Shown here piece after piece: positions 12,492 to 24,965 of a DNA stretch of 64,000 nt. The notes below the pieces were generated by a model that had not been told where the DNA came from, did not search any database, and was given only the letters and a program-made list of their open reading frames with translations. Source of the stretch: Morella rubra (Eukaryota; Streptophyta; Magnoliopsida; Fagales; Myricaceae); assembly GCA_003952965.2 (NCBI GenBank), contig CM025852.1:27449448-27513447 (forward strand). The letters are read 5' to 3'. Numbering within the stretch: position 1 is the first letter of the stretch; each line of letters starts with the position of its first letter. Both the position numbers and the translations under genes were made by a program.

Positions 12492-15400
12492 TCAGGTTGC
12501 CAAAGTGGTTGGTTCACAGCCATCATGCACACAAGCAAGGACATCTTTGTAGTCCCTTGTTATGGTGAAGGAGTCATAGACATTCCCATCGCGGCTCTTC
12601 TTGTACTCGAAGAGGAGGGACGAGTGATTGAATGCTGTTAGTTTGACAAATCCAAAGTCATAATCTCTGTAAAGACTCCACTCCGGTGTCACTTGGCTGA
12701 AGTTTGATAGGTGGCTTCCTGCGCCCCCAACAACAACGTGAATTGTTCCATTCAAAGGGCCTGAGTAATGAGATTTTTCCGTGTTGACGCATTGATTCTA
12801 CACCACCAGCAAATTAAACATAACATATCAATGTTATGGCGTTGAAGCCATCTGAACCTCAGACTAAAATTATGGCAATTCAAATGAGGAAGACTTCAAA
12901 GCTAAACTAAGACTTGGCTAACAAAATGATAGTGAGCTATATGAGTCGTATGATTTTCATTAGATCCTTGAAATTAGTGACCTGTGTATGATGAATGCAT
13001 CACGAACAGTTTTAGATGCATGGATTCACAGACCATGAAGCCTGGTTGCCAAACTTTATTGAACCTTTATAATCTTGCCGTTATCTATATACCTGGTATA
13101 TGGGACACGTCCTTTCATAGTTATGGACATGGCCATAAAAGGCAAGGTCCACCTTGTACTTTTGCCAAAGCTTTTGCAAGCTTTCCCTTCCCATGGGCTC
13201 TGCAAATGAGCCCTCCAAGCCATAGAAGTAGTCAGAGGAATAGCCAAGGACACGATGAGCAGCAAAGATCAACCAAGGTTGTTTCTGTCTGTCTGCTGAA
13301 GCAAGGCAATGCTCGATGAATCTGTACTGTTCTGATCCCTCCCTCCAGTCATGCTCACTGTCAGCTATACAGAAGTGAAACATGCCAAAGTCGGTGGAGT
13401 ACCTGCATATTCATAACTTTTAGTTTAGAAATTGGACACAAATGCTTAGAGTAAAAGGAGCTATGCTACAGAAAAACAAAAGACAGAAATGAAATAATGG
13501 ACCAAACTGCCTTGTAGACAATTTCTAATTGGACTCCTTACATGAGAGGTTTGTTTGTCTGTCTGTGTACCTTTTAGCCACATTAGTACAAGTAATAGGT
13601 GATATGTTCTTAAGAACAGTTAGAAGGAAAGCTTGCAATTTACCAAAACTTAGCTCTGTTTTCAGAGGGCACATAGAACATGGTTTCCGCCAGCACACCA
13701 CATTCCCAACCTGAATCCTTAGTATCATAGAAGGACCCAGTGTTTGGCCAATCACGCTCATGATTACCACTGCAAGAGAAACAAGAAAGATTCTCTGACC
13801 AGTGTCATGATGTAACATATAAAACTAAATATCCTTGCAGTCTCCAGATTGAAGGGATACTGGCACAAACCTTCCAATCATATAGGGGACAGCTGAAGCG
13901 ATGGGCTCCACTTGTGAAGTGAATTGATCCCATTGAGAGATATATCCATTTGCATAAGTAATGTCGCCAATATGCAGCACTATGTCGATGTTGTCCAAGT
14001 CCTTGATGAGTTGGTCAGTGGTGTTCAGTGAACCTGGCTGATAATTGCTATATTCATTAGAGCCATCACGCTCTGCCTGAAGGACATACAAAGAAAAGGG
14101 TGACTGTTGCATGTGTGCATCAAGCATAAGAAACTCAATTGGCTGAAGTTCTATTTTTAATGAAACACTCAGAAACAAGCAAAAACATTGTATGGAAGGC
14201 TTGAATTTGAGCCTTGATGCCTAGCAATGGTCTCAAGCAACCTAAGTCAGTCTAAGTATAGCCACATGCTTAGCATTCATGATGCCTTACACTATCTACA
14301 GGTGTGGTATTCATGATAGAATTGACCAAGATGAACAGGAACAATCCGAACTTATTCATGCACCCCTTTTGCAGGAGGATCAGGGTAACATTACTAAAAG
14401 GACGGATGCATATGGCATATGCAGAACAATAGCATGACCATTTAATTCAGTTTTGAAACATCCTCAAACACAGATGACAGTAACACTCTTCTAATCTGTT
14501 TTACAGCATCCTTGAGACTTTGCTCTGTGTCAAGAAAAGAGAACGAAAAGAAAAAACCTAGAGAATCTGAAAACAGTACATAATGATGAGATCAGCTTAA
14601 AATAGATAAGAATCAAAGGCTTTTGACATCATTCTGTTTGCTAAAATCTACCACTATTATGTTGAATGTCATCACTTCATCTTTATGTTACGGGAGAAGC
14701 AAGGACATTATTGATGTCTTATTTGAGATGTCCTGATGCTGCACCTGCGTGCTTAAGATAAGTAACAGGTTCATTTTCTTTTTTCTTTTCCTTATTAAAC
14801 CTCTTATAGTCAATAGGATACTACCTTCCCCATGTCACCAAAAATTATAACACGCTGTAATGAGTTCTGTCCAGGATAGGGGGACGACTTAAATGTATAT
14901 AACTTGCTCCAGATACGTGATCCGTTAGATAAGATATGTCCCATCCTATAAGTGTACCTGAAATAGATCATAACAGCCTTCAGGAAAAAGTCAATCTGTC
15001 ATGATACTTCAAAGTCAAGGAAGGGGAATCTTGAAATGCCTACACAGAGTTCGGCCACAGCTCCTTTAAGAAACTTGTATGAATGAAACCCGGATCACGC
15101 CAGCCAACAGTTCGTGCAGGTGAACCTGCAGATTAACATGGGAACCACCTTATGCAAATGATACTGCATTAATTTCCCTTTCACGATGCAACAGAGTCTA
15201 TATAGTTTTTTTTTTCTAAGTGAGTCTATATAGTTAAAAATATGAACTTTACCATGATGAAACCATGAGTAAATGAAATGGATCTTACGGCACAAAAGTT
15301 TCCACCATGATGCACCCATGAGTAGAAGAAAGGGATCTTACCACACATGGTCCTTCGATCAAAGGACAACGTTCCAGCTGGGGTTTGAATTGCAGTTGCT

Positions 15401-16895
15401 CCCTTCAGACCCCACTCAACGAATGGAACAGCTTCGCTTATGTCATAGCCACTTGTCCAGGTAACTGTCATCTGCATCAAAAAATTCTGCATGTATAAGT
15501 CGAATGTCACAGCAAGGCTTAAAAAAAAAAGAGAATCCCTTAGTGATTCTAGGATTTGTAAAAGATTTACTAGCATCAAGTATGAAGCATGTGAGAACTG
15601 TGCTAGGGAATTATTGTCTTGAAAAAACAAGCCTCTCAGCATCAAACCTGTTGCTTCGAAATTCATGATCAATGTCCATTCCGACTTACTCAGAATATGG
15701 AATAAGAACTTTAGATCTGATTTTGACATGGATATTACTTTGGAACCCTTAATCCACTTCTCCGAGAAAGATTGGACATGGAACCATACTTACCTCATTC
15801 CAAGACTTCCCCTGAGCAAGGCGTGGATAGAGTGGTGCTTTAGGATTGGCAAACGAAATGTAGTTTGAAACTGCTACCAGTTTTGGCTGCAATACTCGGT
15901 GAAATAATCAATAATCAGTCTAGCTGTTTGAATCATCTACATTATAATGTTGGAAGTAGGCAAAAAAAAAGATAAATTGAATATGCAGAAAGATCTACGG
16001 TACGAGGACAGTTCAAAAAACTAATAGCAATATCTGCAGATCATAGACGCACATTTGACAGCCCGCCTGAAAATAGTGCAAAGGAGAAATCTGCACGTTG
16101 ATTGATCAACTGGAACTTCAAAAAAGTTTTGCCTGTTTTTGTATACTTCGAGTCCGAGTAATTTGCATACTGAAACTGGAATGACAAATAAGATATACAA
16201 GATTACAGTGGGGTAAACGAAATATTTTTTACAAGTTTCTGAGCGTTAGAAGGGGGTACATAGTACTCACCTTTATTGGGGCAACACATATATAGGGGGT
16301 CTGTTCTTTTGGGTCATTAACGGGTGGGCACGTCGATGAACTGCATTCGATTGAACTGTAATCAATCAATAAGAACAAACAGAAACTAAAGCTAAGTAAT
16401 TTATAGCAACAGGGGGTACACACTTGAATTTTGCTGGAGAAAAAATTGCAACCCAATCATCCACGGATGGATGGGGGTTTACAAGGTTCACATTCACCCA
16501 CTGAGTATCCTCACCCTGCAATCACATGAATCAACCAAAAACACTTCGCAAACTTTGTACCTCAAGAAATGCTCAAGTACCAAGACCACAAACTCAAGTG
16601 CTTGGTTTCTATGAACGACCCGAGTAAATAGTTTGCACAACAACAAGATTTACAAAAACCAACCAAGTTTGTACCTTCATCAGAACTAAGCATAATGTAC
16701 TCAAGTCTGTACCTTTAAGCCAAGAAGGGATGGGGAGACATTGATGGATGACGATGCACTGAGTGCCAGAGTGGCTCTGTGAATGGCAACCTTTGATAAT
16801 GGCTGCTCACCGAAGCCGGTAATGTGAGCCGAAGCCAATCCTAAAACCAATCCCAGGAGTGCCAACAACACTAAAAGCATCAAGTTTTGTTCCAT
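12492..16895 (-). CDS. PAP27: Purple acid phosphatase copy 2 (PAP27-like), 12 exons, intact
   Basis: Same enzyme family and exon plan as copy 1. Exons from 5': 16713-16895, 16424-16515, 16271-16355, 16053-16175, 15794-15886, 15342-15471, 15044-15125, 14825-14957, 13871-14076, 13644-13769, 13093-13402, 12492-12797. They sum to 1869 nt, giving 622 residues. Exon 3 is 18 nt longer than in copy 1, adding six residues of a Ser/Cys-rich stretch (IECSSSTC); every other exon has the same length. Residues 1-23 form a hydrophobic signal peptide ending ASA. The seven metal ligands fall six residues later than in copy 1: Asp304 (GDMG), Asp345 and Tyr348 (GDITY), Asn378 (GNHE), His467, His509 and His511 (GHVH). 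I see no in-frame stop. Copies 1 and 2 are adjacent in the same direction, and their upstream sequences also share blocks (around 11217 and 17205), so the duplication included promoter DNA. Confidence 0.93.
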
Positions 16896-16993
16896 TTTGA
16901 GGACCTTCAGCAGATATCTCTGAGCCAAAACCAACTCAAAGCCCTTTTTAGAATCTGAAGGTTCTTTTTCCTTCCCTCCTCTCGTGTGCGTGG

Positions 16994-17000
16994 TTAAATA
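16994..17000 (-). promoter_or_regulatory. TATA-like box of PAP copy 2
   Basis: TATTTAA on the minus strand, about 100 bases upstream of the ATG at 16895, matches position and sequence of the box before copy 1. Confidence 0.4.
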
Positions 17001-17299
17001 GATACTGACGCTTAGGATATTGCCGAGATTCCAAGAATAATACGACTTCTGACTTTATGTTTTCGGTTTCTACATTATTGTTGGTCACTCAGAAAAAATA
17101 GACAAGAAGTGTCGGAATGCGCGGAAGTCCGCCGTTTGAAATTTTTAAGAACTAACTGCGAACTTTCTCTGCTCTTTCTGTCTTTCTCTGACTCCGAGTA
17201 GAGAAGTCAGCTTGAGATGAACGAATTAACAGGGAACTTTCTCCGTCCCTCCAGCTTCGTCGCTGATTCTGAGTTCCGAATCAACGGGGAACTTTCTCC

Positions 17300-19385
17300 G
17301 TCCCAGAGCATACGCGGGTCAATAGTTTTGAGCTGAAATGGGTTAAAATTTTTAATTGAGGTGGCAGCGTATAAAACCTTTGGATTATAAAGAATTAATC
17401 TCAACCGTTGCCATGACTGAATTTGGCCGTATTTATTGACTATATTTGCCATGTGGGAAATCTTCGTTGGAGTGATCTAAATTTGACAAGAAGAAATGAG
17501 ATAAAATTTACGGATTTTTGCTTTTACAATGAGTAGGTAATTTAACAAATTGGGTTACTTATTTCTTTTTTTATTTATTTATTTATCTACATTTCTAAAT
17601 AGTAAAAATATGAGGAGAAACCCTCGTATATCTCAAGGATTACAGTTAAAGGTAATCAAAACTATCATACAACCCAGGGATATGTACGGTACTGCACACA
17701 AAACTCGTAAATGCATCTCTTTCTGGCGAAGAAAGAGCATCAATCCCAATGATCCCATAGAATCGGGATATGTGCTTATCATGAGCATCCATCCCATAAA
17801 ATCGGGACTATTTACAGGAGGTTAGGATTGGTCCATCCACGGCAATGACACAAATTGAGAAATAGTCCAAACACCCGAACTCTACTTGTAATTCAATTTT
17901 TTATTCTTAATATTTTGATATCTTTGTGAAAAGGAAATAACAATCAGCGTCCATGCTATAAAATTAGGACCAAAGATAGAAAATTAGCTTGATCCCACGC
18001 ACAAAATCCATAAGAGGTTCAAATTTTATTAATCATTCAAAAAAAAAAATACAAGAAAATAGCAAGTTGACTTGAGTCTTGCATTGACTTTATCTAGTTT
18101 CATTCCAAGAATGATCCTTATCTTCTTTCATCCCTCTATTTTTCTCCTTATCTATTGTCCTTCCCTGATATAGGTGCACGATGAGCTATACGTCCCAGAG
18201 CATACGCGGGTTAACATTTTTTGAGCTGAAATGGGTCGATTATTTGGACTGAAACGAGTTAAAATTTTTAATTGAAGTGGCAGCACGTAAAATTTTTTAA
18301 TTAGGGAGAGTCAGTCTCAACTATTTTCCATGACTGACGGTAGCTTTTCTGCTACAAATGATAATAACCGAATCCTATATACAGGGACTGTGCTTCGTTT
18401 TAATATCAAAACAGAACCTCTTTATTCCAAAATACTCAAAACCACGTCCAACAGACGATGAAAATAATAACCAAGGCTGATCAAATTCTTTATACAACCA
18501 AATCAGACTTTTCAGAAGCTCCGGTTCAAATGGGTAGACGTCAAAAATGATTCTAGCGGCAACCCAACGTGAAAAGACAGTCCCTCTTAACTAAATACAT
18601 CTGAACCGGCAGTATTTATTGACTATATATTTGTCATGTGGGAAGGTCTTCGTTGGAGTTATCCAAATTTGACAAGAAGAAATGAGAAAAAATTTACGGA
18701 TTTTGCTTTTACAATGAGTAGGTAAATTAACAAATTGGGTTACTTATTTCCCTTTTTTTTTTTTTTTTAATCAACATTTCTAAATAGTATAAATATAAGG
18801 AGAAACCCTAGTATATCTCAAAGATTACAATTACAGGGGATCAAAACTATAATACAACTCAGAGATATTTACGGTGCTGCTCACAAAACTTGGAAATGCA
18901 TCCCTTTCTAGCGAAGAAAGAGCATCAATCCCGATGATCCCATAGAATTGGTATATGTGCTTATCATGAGCATCCATCCCATAAAATGGGGACCATTTAT
19001 AGGAGGTTAGGATTGGTCCATCCACAGCAATGACACAAATTGAGAAATGGTCCAAACACCCGAACTCAACTTGTAATTCAATTTTTTATTCTTAATATTT
19101 TGATATCTTTGTGAAAAGAAAATAGCAATCAGAGTCCATGCTATAAAATTAGGACCAAAGATAGGAACTTAGCTTGATCCCACGCACAAAATCCATAAGA
19201 GGTCCAAATTTTATTAATCATTCAAAAAAAAAAATCAGAATAAAATAGCAAGTTGACTTGAGTCTTGCGTTGACTTTATCTAGTTCCATCCCAAGATCCT
19301 TATCTTTTTCCATCCTTCTATTTTTCTCCTTATCTATTGTCTTTTCCCTAGTAGGTGCACGATGAGCTACCAAACAATATCTAAA
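17300..19385. repeat. Two tandem copies of a dispersed block (block A)
   Basis: The segment 17395-18175 recurs at 18605-19385 with high identity, each beginning near a TATTTATTGACTATAT motif and ending near TAGGTGCACGATGAGCTA. A further copy lies at 56785-57320 plus 59202-59470, split by a hAT-like insertion, and a partial copy at 60520-60720. A leader segment (CGTCCCAGAGCATACGCGGG) also occurs twice, at 17302 and 18182. No coding signature was found in any copy; origin unknown. Confidence 0.75.
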
Positions 19386-20747
19386 GAATATGTAAATTCT
19401 ATTTTTTTTTTCCTTTTTATTCACCGTGTCATTCCATTTTTATTCAAAAGTAAATTAGAATTTATAATTCGTAGATCTCGAGCGCGTTTCTTTTAGTTCT
19501 ATGGATCGAAGGACTACAGAGAGGGTCGACGGAACTTTCTTCTTGATTTTTTCTCCCTCCTTTTCTTTTCATTTTCGTGAGAGACCATAGACTTACTTTT
19601 CCCCTCTCCTTCTTATGCCTTTTCATTTTTCCTAAATAATATATGCCATTACCATGTCCAATTGTCAATAAAATGGCTACAACATTAACCCGAAAAACCA
19701 AAGAGGAGCAGAAAATACAAAGGAGCTGTACACGCTTCACACGACATTAACAATGTGAAAGGACGGGAAAAAAAAAGCAGACAAATTAATTTAAATTAAA
19801 TGACAGACAATGACACAAAAAGAAAAAGAAAAAAAGAACAGTTAAAGAATACTGGTCGATGGACCTGAGTGACGCGTGCCCTGGTCTGCAGAAGATGGGC
19901 TTGGGCTAACAGGAAGCCCACTTTACGTTCCATACAAGGTCAGAGAGAATGCTCTCTATTTCGATTTTCTGCATTAACCATGGACCTCGTTAGCTCCGAG
20001 CCCAATTAATGATGGCAACGTCATCGTTTTCTCAGCCTTACATGAGCTCAATGTGTGAAACTCGGCAATGTTTCAATATACGTCTCCACTAGTTCATCAC
20101 TTCATCTTCGTTAAAACGGCGATTTTAAACCGCTCACAAAGTGCCAAAGCCAATCGACGAACTTTTAACTGGCCAGTACTTTACCACTTCTGTCTTTCAT
20201 TCTTGGATTTGAAAGTAAACATATATGCATTTTGACCTGAATGCCTCTGAGGTTGAAAAATTTTGTACACCCATTTCGGACCCTGCTTGTGTGCTGGACC
20301 TATATCTCCTTCTGTACCATCCGTGGCTGATTTTCTCCTCCTTTTAACTTGTGTCACACTTACACATCATCTGATCACCAATGATTTGTTTACTGAAGCA
20401 AGAACTTGGGGTCAGCCACACGACATATATACATTTTGAAAAATCCGGTTTATACCCACTGAAACACTAACACCTGAACCCTGTCCGTAAGACAACAAAA
20501 AAGTGGATAACCAATGATAAAGACGCATTATGATTGTGTATTTTTTATTCTTTTTTCTAGGCGCAATTATTTTTCGTGTGCCGATCACTAGACAGAGTCT
20601 CGTGACTATCAGTCAATATAGAGATACAAGGTTTTCCACGCTATATATGGTGATGATCCAAACCTCAAAAGAATTGTAGCATAAGCAGAAGATCCATGTC
20701 TTGATATATGTGTACGTTAACATAGTATTGATCCAGGCTAGGGTGTG
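19386..20747. repeat. Dispersed block C, no gene seen
   Basis: About 19440-20240 recurs at 59440-60160 and in part at 60690-61280, including a segment with GACCTGAGTGACGCGTG and GCTAACAGGAAGCCCA. About 20380-20520 resembles 63790-63900 and 32552-32630. All copies lack long open frames. Confidence 0.65.
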
Positions 20748-20756
20748 TTTCTTTTG

Positions 20757-22448
20757 GGCTTAAATGCTAATACGCCCTTCGTGGTTTAACATTTTCTTAA
20801 AAACGTTCTTGTACTTTAATTTGGATAATTTTAGTCCTTATATTTTATACATCTTTTCAAAAAAATTTCTCTATCAGTGTGGCCCTAACACTTTAATGTT
20901 TTCTGTCGACGTGTCTAACAAAGGTCCACATAAACCCAATCACGAATCGACACGTGGACACGCACTATCTCTCTCCTAACAAGTACCATGTCAACTACCA
21001 CGTATGGATTCCACGTCACACAAGTGATACGCTACCTTTGGCCTCTCGAAGTCATCTCCTTATGTTGACAAAAAGAAACCCCGACCTCTCTGCAATCTCA
21101 AGCTCAACCTTTCCCATCTCGTATCTTCTCATCCCTCTTACCAAGTCACACTACCCATAACCTCGAATGGATTCCAAATTCCACGGCTTACCTCCTCTCA
21201 AAAGGTTCATACTCATGCAACAAGAAGAGCAGCAGCAAGACAGAGACACTGTTGTGTCCTCCTCAGGCCTTCCTGCCAAGAAACGAAAGGAGTCACGAGA
21301 TCCACCTCTTTTTGTCCATGAGCCCGTTGCTACCACTGGCGTTGTCACCACCTATTGCTTGCCTGCAAAGAAAAGGGTTTCGATCTCAATGTCGAATTCA
21401 AGCAAGGTCCGGGTTTCGAGGAAGAGACAGAAGCAAAAAAGAAAGTTGGTGGTGACGTCGATGATGATGGGATTGTGAAAAGCCCTCTTCTTGTTGCCTA
21501 TGTCCGACCGAAGCCATCTTTTTCAAGCTGGATCTCAAGCGAAGTACGTTCCGGCCACAGCTTGCTGAAGGATAAATCATCCACGGCCCATGTTTTACGC
21601 CCTGGAATTTTAAAAGAGAAAAGGAAGGCCGATATCAAATTGTTCTTCTAAAAGTTAAAGAACAAACAGTATTTTTAGCAAACGGTGACCAAGTCTTTCT
21701 TTAACCTCTTTTTAATATTCTTTCTTTTCTTGGGTTATTTTTTCCTAACCATTCGATTCCTCATTGTTCCTTTTCCATTGTTTTATGGGAATAGAAAATC
21801 ACGAACAACAGACTAATCCAACATTCTAGCTAGGATCTAATTCTGCTTCCGACTGGTTCCTGAGGTGTTCTTCACTGATGCAGAAGGCCGGGAGGGGATT
21901 GATTGCTTGAAAGTTCCCAAGAAGAGGTGGGATTAATCCAAGGGTTATGTTTGTAAGGGTATAAATGGATGTGCCATTCAGTGCTTTGAACCCAACTGCC
22001 CTTTAGCCTTTCATGTGACTTGCGGATTGAAGGAGAATTTTTGTATCGAGTAGAAAGAAGGGAAGAAGGTAAACTTTTTTGTTCTTATTTTAGCTTACGA
22101 GTTTAAGGTGGTGTTGGTGTGATTAAACAATGGTGTTTGATTGGGTTTTGCTCTGATGTGGCAACAACGAAGTGGGAAGTTCAGCCGAAGGAGACGACTC
22201 ACTTATGTCGACGTGGAACTCATACGTGGCAGCTTGTTAGGTGAGAAATAGCGTGTCACTTTGTGATTAAATGTATGTAGACTTCCATTTAACACGTCGA
22301 CAGAAAATGTTAAAGTGGTGGGGCCACACTACGGGAGGACTTTTTTAGGAAGATGTATAAAGCACAGGGACTAAAATTATCCAAATTGAAATACAATAAC
22401 TTTTTTGAAAAAACATCAAACTACAAGGACTGTATTAGCATTTAAGCC
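20757..22448. mobile_element. Pack-MULE (Mutator-like element carrying gene fragments)
   Basis: Long terminal inverted repeats, about 20757-21037 and 22185-22448, begin GGCTTAAATGCTAATAC and are roughly three-quarters identical by eye. The flanks are TTTCTTTTG (20748-20756) and TTCCTTTTG (22449-22457), a 9-bp target duplication with one mismatch, as expected for Mutator-like elements. Between them are pieces of a PHD-finger gene and no transposase, so the element is non-autonomous and fits the Pack-MULE definition. Confidence 0.88.
21167..22075 (+). pseudogene. Captured fragment of a PHD-finger (JADE/BRPF-like) gene
   Basis: Open frames read LPPLKRF, LPAKKRK, YCLPAKKR and, after a frameshift near 21380, GFDLNVEF, resembling the N-terminus of plant PHD-finger proteins. 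A second piece at about 21858-22050 reads PEVFFTDAEGREGIDCLKVP, then a stop, then VCKGINGCAIQCFEPNCP followed by LAFHVTCGL, an extended PHD finger with its Cys/His ligands. It ends with TAG followed by a splice-donor-like GTAAAC at 22070. The first PHD finger is missing. Stops, frameshift and deletions show it cannot make the parent protein. The retained donor suggests capture of genomic DNA. Confidence 0.78.
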
Positions 22449-22589
22449 TTCCTTTTGCTCCTCTTTTATGCCTGGAATACGATATCTCCTGTAATTGGGC
22501 TAGCTGTGGCCCTGTAATTATTATTATTTTATATAAATTTTACTTAATTACCAGTTCATGTACTGCAAAGTGCACTGAGATAGGAACTA

Positions 22590-23640
22590 GCTAAATATCA
22601 CTTTCAAACGATGCTTATGTACTGTTCAAAGGTGAAGAAGAAATAATATTGCTCGTGATCAGACGGTGTAGATCCTGACCTAAGCAATAATATTGGCGTA
22701 AACAGGTGGAATATTTAAGGTTCCATATACGCATATATAGACCTAATTGGCATTGTAAACTAAAGAGTGTCCAGGTGATCGTAAATGATGCATTTGGCCC
22801 AGTCAAATGCTGTGGCTTAATTCTATAATTTTGCGTCAGTACATTAATTAATCTATGCTCGCAGCCATAGTCACCGTCTCATGACGACGACGTTCAGAAG
22901 GATTATTTTAATTATATCACCGTTGGATTGGTATTATATTTGGCAGCTTGGCAGATTACTTTATCGTAAGAGTGTGGACATTAAAAGTGCGACTAATTTG
23001 ATTCAGAAAGGAAATAATTACTTGTGGAATCTACACTTTAAAGAAAAGAAAAGATGTCAACATTGCAGCAATGATAATTTGGAGCTTTGAAACAATATCC
23101 TACCAGCCAAACAGTACAATAACATATTATTAATTACTGGTTGTACTACAAGCGAGATTTTGCCAGAAAATTGCACTCCTGATATATATCTGATAAACCA
23201 AACTAACGTACCAAAGTTGAAGGAACTATCTCAATTAGGCCTCCAGCTTGTACAAATACACCCAACTATTGTCCTCCGTTCTCCAATTAGTTCTGAAGAT
23301 CATATCTCCTCCTTAATTTTCATGAATGAAAGTGCCGCAGCTTCGTGATTTCACTGGTCATTTTAAAATTTCAAAGATTATTTTTAAAAAATGGGCAAAA
23401 CCTGAGAAAGGATATTTTAAAAAGTGCCACAAACTAGTGATTATTTTAAAACAAGTAAGGAATAGTTTCATGAATGAAAGTGCCACAGGTTCGTGATTTC
23501 ACTGGTTATTTTAGAAATCAAAGGATGATTTTAAAAAAGGGGGAAAAACCTCAGGAAGGATATTTTAATAAGTGCTAATAAGAGCCACAAACTAGTGATT
23601 ATTTTAAAATAACATATTTAAACCACTTAGAAAAGAACTA
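22590..23640. repeat. Dispersed block D (3' flank of B3 copy 1)
   Basis: This block recurs at 28690-29545 beside the second B3 copy and, more diverged, at 42395-42770. Shared landmarks include GGTGGAATATTTAAGGTTCC and ATGATGCATTTG. Internal short repeats of TCATGAATGAAAGTGCCACA occur at about 23320 and 23470. No gene was seen in it. Confidence 0.7.
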
Positions 23641-23672
23641 AAGGATGTTTAAGGCCAAAAGATTTTCCTGGG

Positions 23673-24071
23673 CTAAACTATGATCAGCTGTCCAAATAGT
23701 TGAGGCACTCCAATTGTGTGGCCTATGCTCTCCCCACAACTTGGGCAGCTCAGCCTGTAGAGTGTCACTGTACGTCCTTCGCTTATAAGATATTCCTTCG
23801 CGCGAACGAATTGGCTCCACTTTCCAGTGAGAAAATATTTTCTTCCACTTCGACATAAGCGCATTTCCCAGGGGTTGTTCTGAACGTCATAGAAAAGCAG
23901 AATAGAATCTCCATTCTCATTTGCAAGCTGTCCTCCGCACAATTTCACCGCATCGTTCTTCGGTATATAAACTCCATGGTGTCCTTGTATGTCTTCTTGC
24001 GACAGTTTCTTCTCAAACACTTTTCGAAACTCTACAGTCTTACGGCTACATATCGGGCGTGTTGCGGGCAT
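23673..24071 (-). CDS. B3-like domain protein, copy 1 (132 aa)
   Basis: A single-exon frame starting MPATRPICSRK. Residues about 15-110 match the plant B3 DNA-binding fold pattern: FEKKLSQEDI, then GVYIPKNDAVKL, then PWEMRLCRSGRKYFLTGKW with SQFV, then a hydrophobic final strand. Proteins of this fold bind DNA in the nucleus. After the domain comes a CPSC pair, which could bind metal; a Cys also precedes it. At 132 residues it is short for the family, though single-domain members exist. Neighbours are block D downstream and a TATA box upstream at 24462-24469. The assignment rests on motif pattern only. Confidence 0.62.
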   Translation of the reverse strand: MPATRPICSRKTVEFRKVFEKKLSQEDIQGHHGVYIPKNDAVKLCGGQLANENGDSILLFYDVQNNPWEMRLCRSGRKYFLTGKWSQFVRAKEYLISEGRTVTLYRLSCPSCGESIGHTIGVPQLFGQLIIV

Positions 24072-24461
24072 TGCATGAAGTTATATTTGTATCTTTCTAT
24101 CTGAGCTTTCATATTTTCGCAAAATCAATCTCTAATTGGCACAATTTTTATGCTCTATAGACACATTACCGAGTCAAACTAGAAATAAAGTTCATGGATC
24201 TAGAACTTTAGAAAATCACATAAAATAAGAGATGAGGTGAATATGGATATTTCAGCATAACGAATTTTGGTCATGAGTGGATAAAAAGCAAATATTTTCC
24301 TCAAACAAAAAAGTGCCCAGCAAGTAGTAGTTTCAAAAAAGAAAAGAAGAAAATCACCAATATATGAAGGATTGATGAACGATATCGAACAGCTACAGGT
24401 ATCGGTGTCTTCGTCCCTGAAGTTATGCAACTCAAGGTCATGTGGGCTATGGGTTTGCAAG

Positions 24462-24469
24462 TATATATA
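24462..24469 (-). promoter_or_regulatory. TATA box upstream of B3 copy 1
   Basis: TATATATA on the minus strand sits in a segment conserved upstream of copy 2 (30398-30404), with a weaker equivalent before copy 3 (41439-41444). The distance to the ATG (about 390 bases) suggests a long leader, perhaps with an intron. Confidence 0.4.
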
Positions 24470-24785
24470 GACGATCGAACAGGAGGCTCGTAAGACAAAA
24501 ACAGAAAAGAACAATTTTGATCAGGTTGAGCGTACAAGAGTAAGACAAAAACAGAAATTAAAGAAAAATCGCGTTCAGCACAAAGACGTAAGACCAAAGT
24601 AGAACAGAACAATCTTTTGGGGCACAAGAATACTATAGCAGCAACTACATTATGCTTTATTAATTAGGAGAGGAAAAAAACGTGTTGCTTTTGCCTGTTA
24701 TGCACGTCACTGATCTTGTCAGACGTTGATGACCATAAGCATAGACGGCTTGAGTGAATTAATTAACCATGCTTACATGCCAACA

Positions 24786-24933
24786 TGTTGGGAAAAACGG
24801 CATGAAAATTAAAGAAAAAAACACTAAGAATTTATGTGATTCAACCCCCAATTTGGCCTACGTCCACTCCAGAGTAATTTTATTAAGAACGCTTAAGAAA
24901 TCACTCTCTCCGCAATACAATAGTCACACCACG

Positions 24934-24965
<32 letters not shown>

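Noticed and set aside
12372-12641. Plus-strand open frame of 89 codons
   Set aside because: It is antisense to the last exon of PAP copy 2; the frames at 4337-4519, 12984-13319 and 45594-45920 are likewise shadows of PAP exons.
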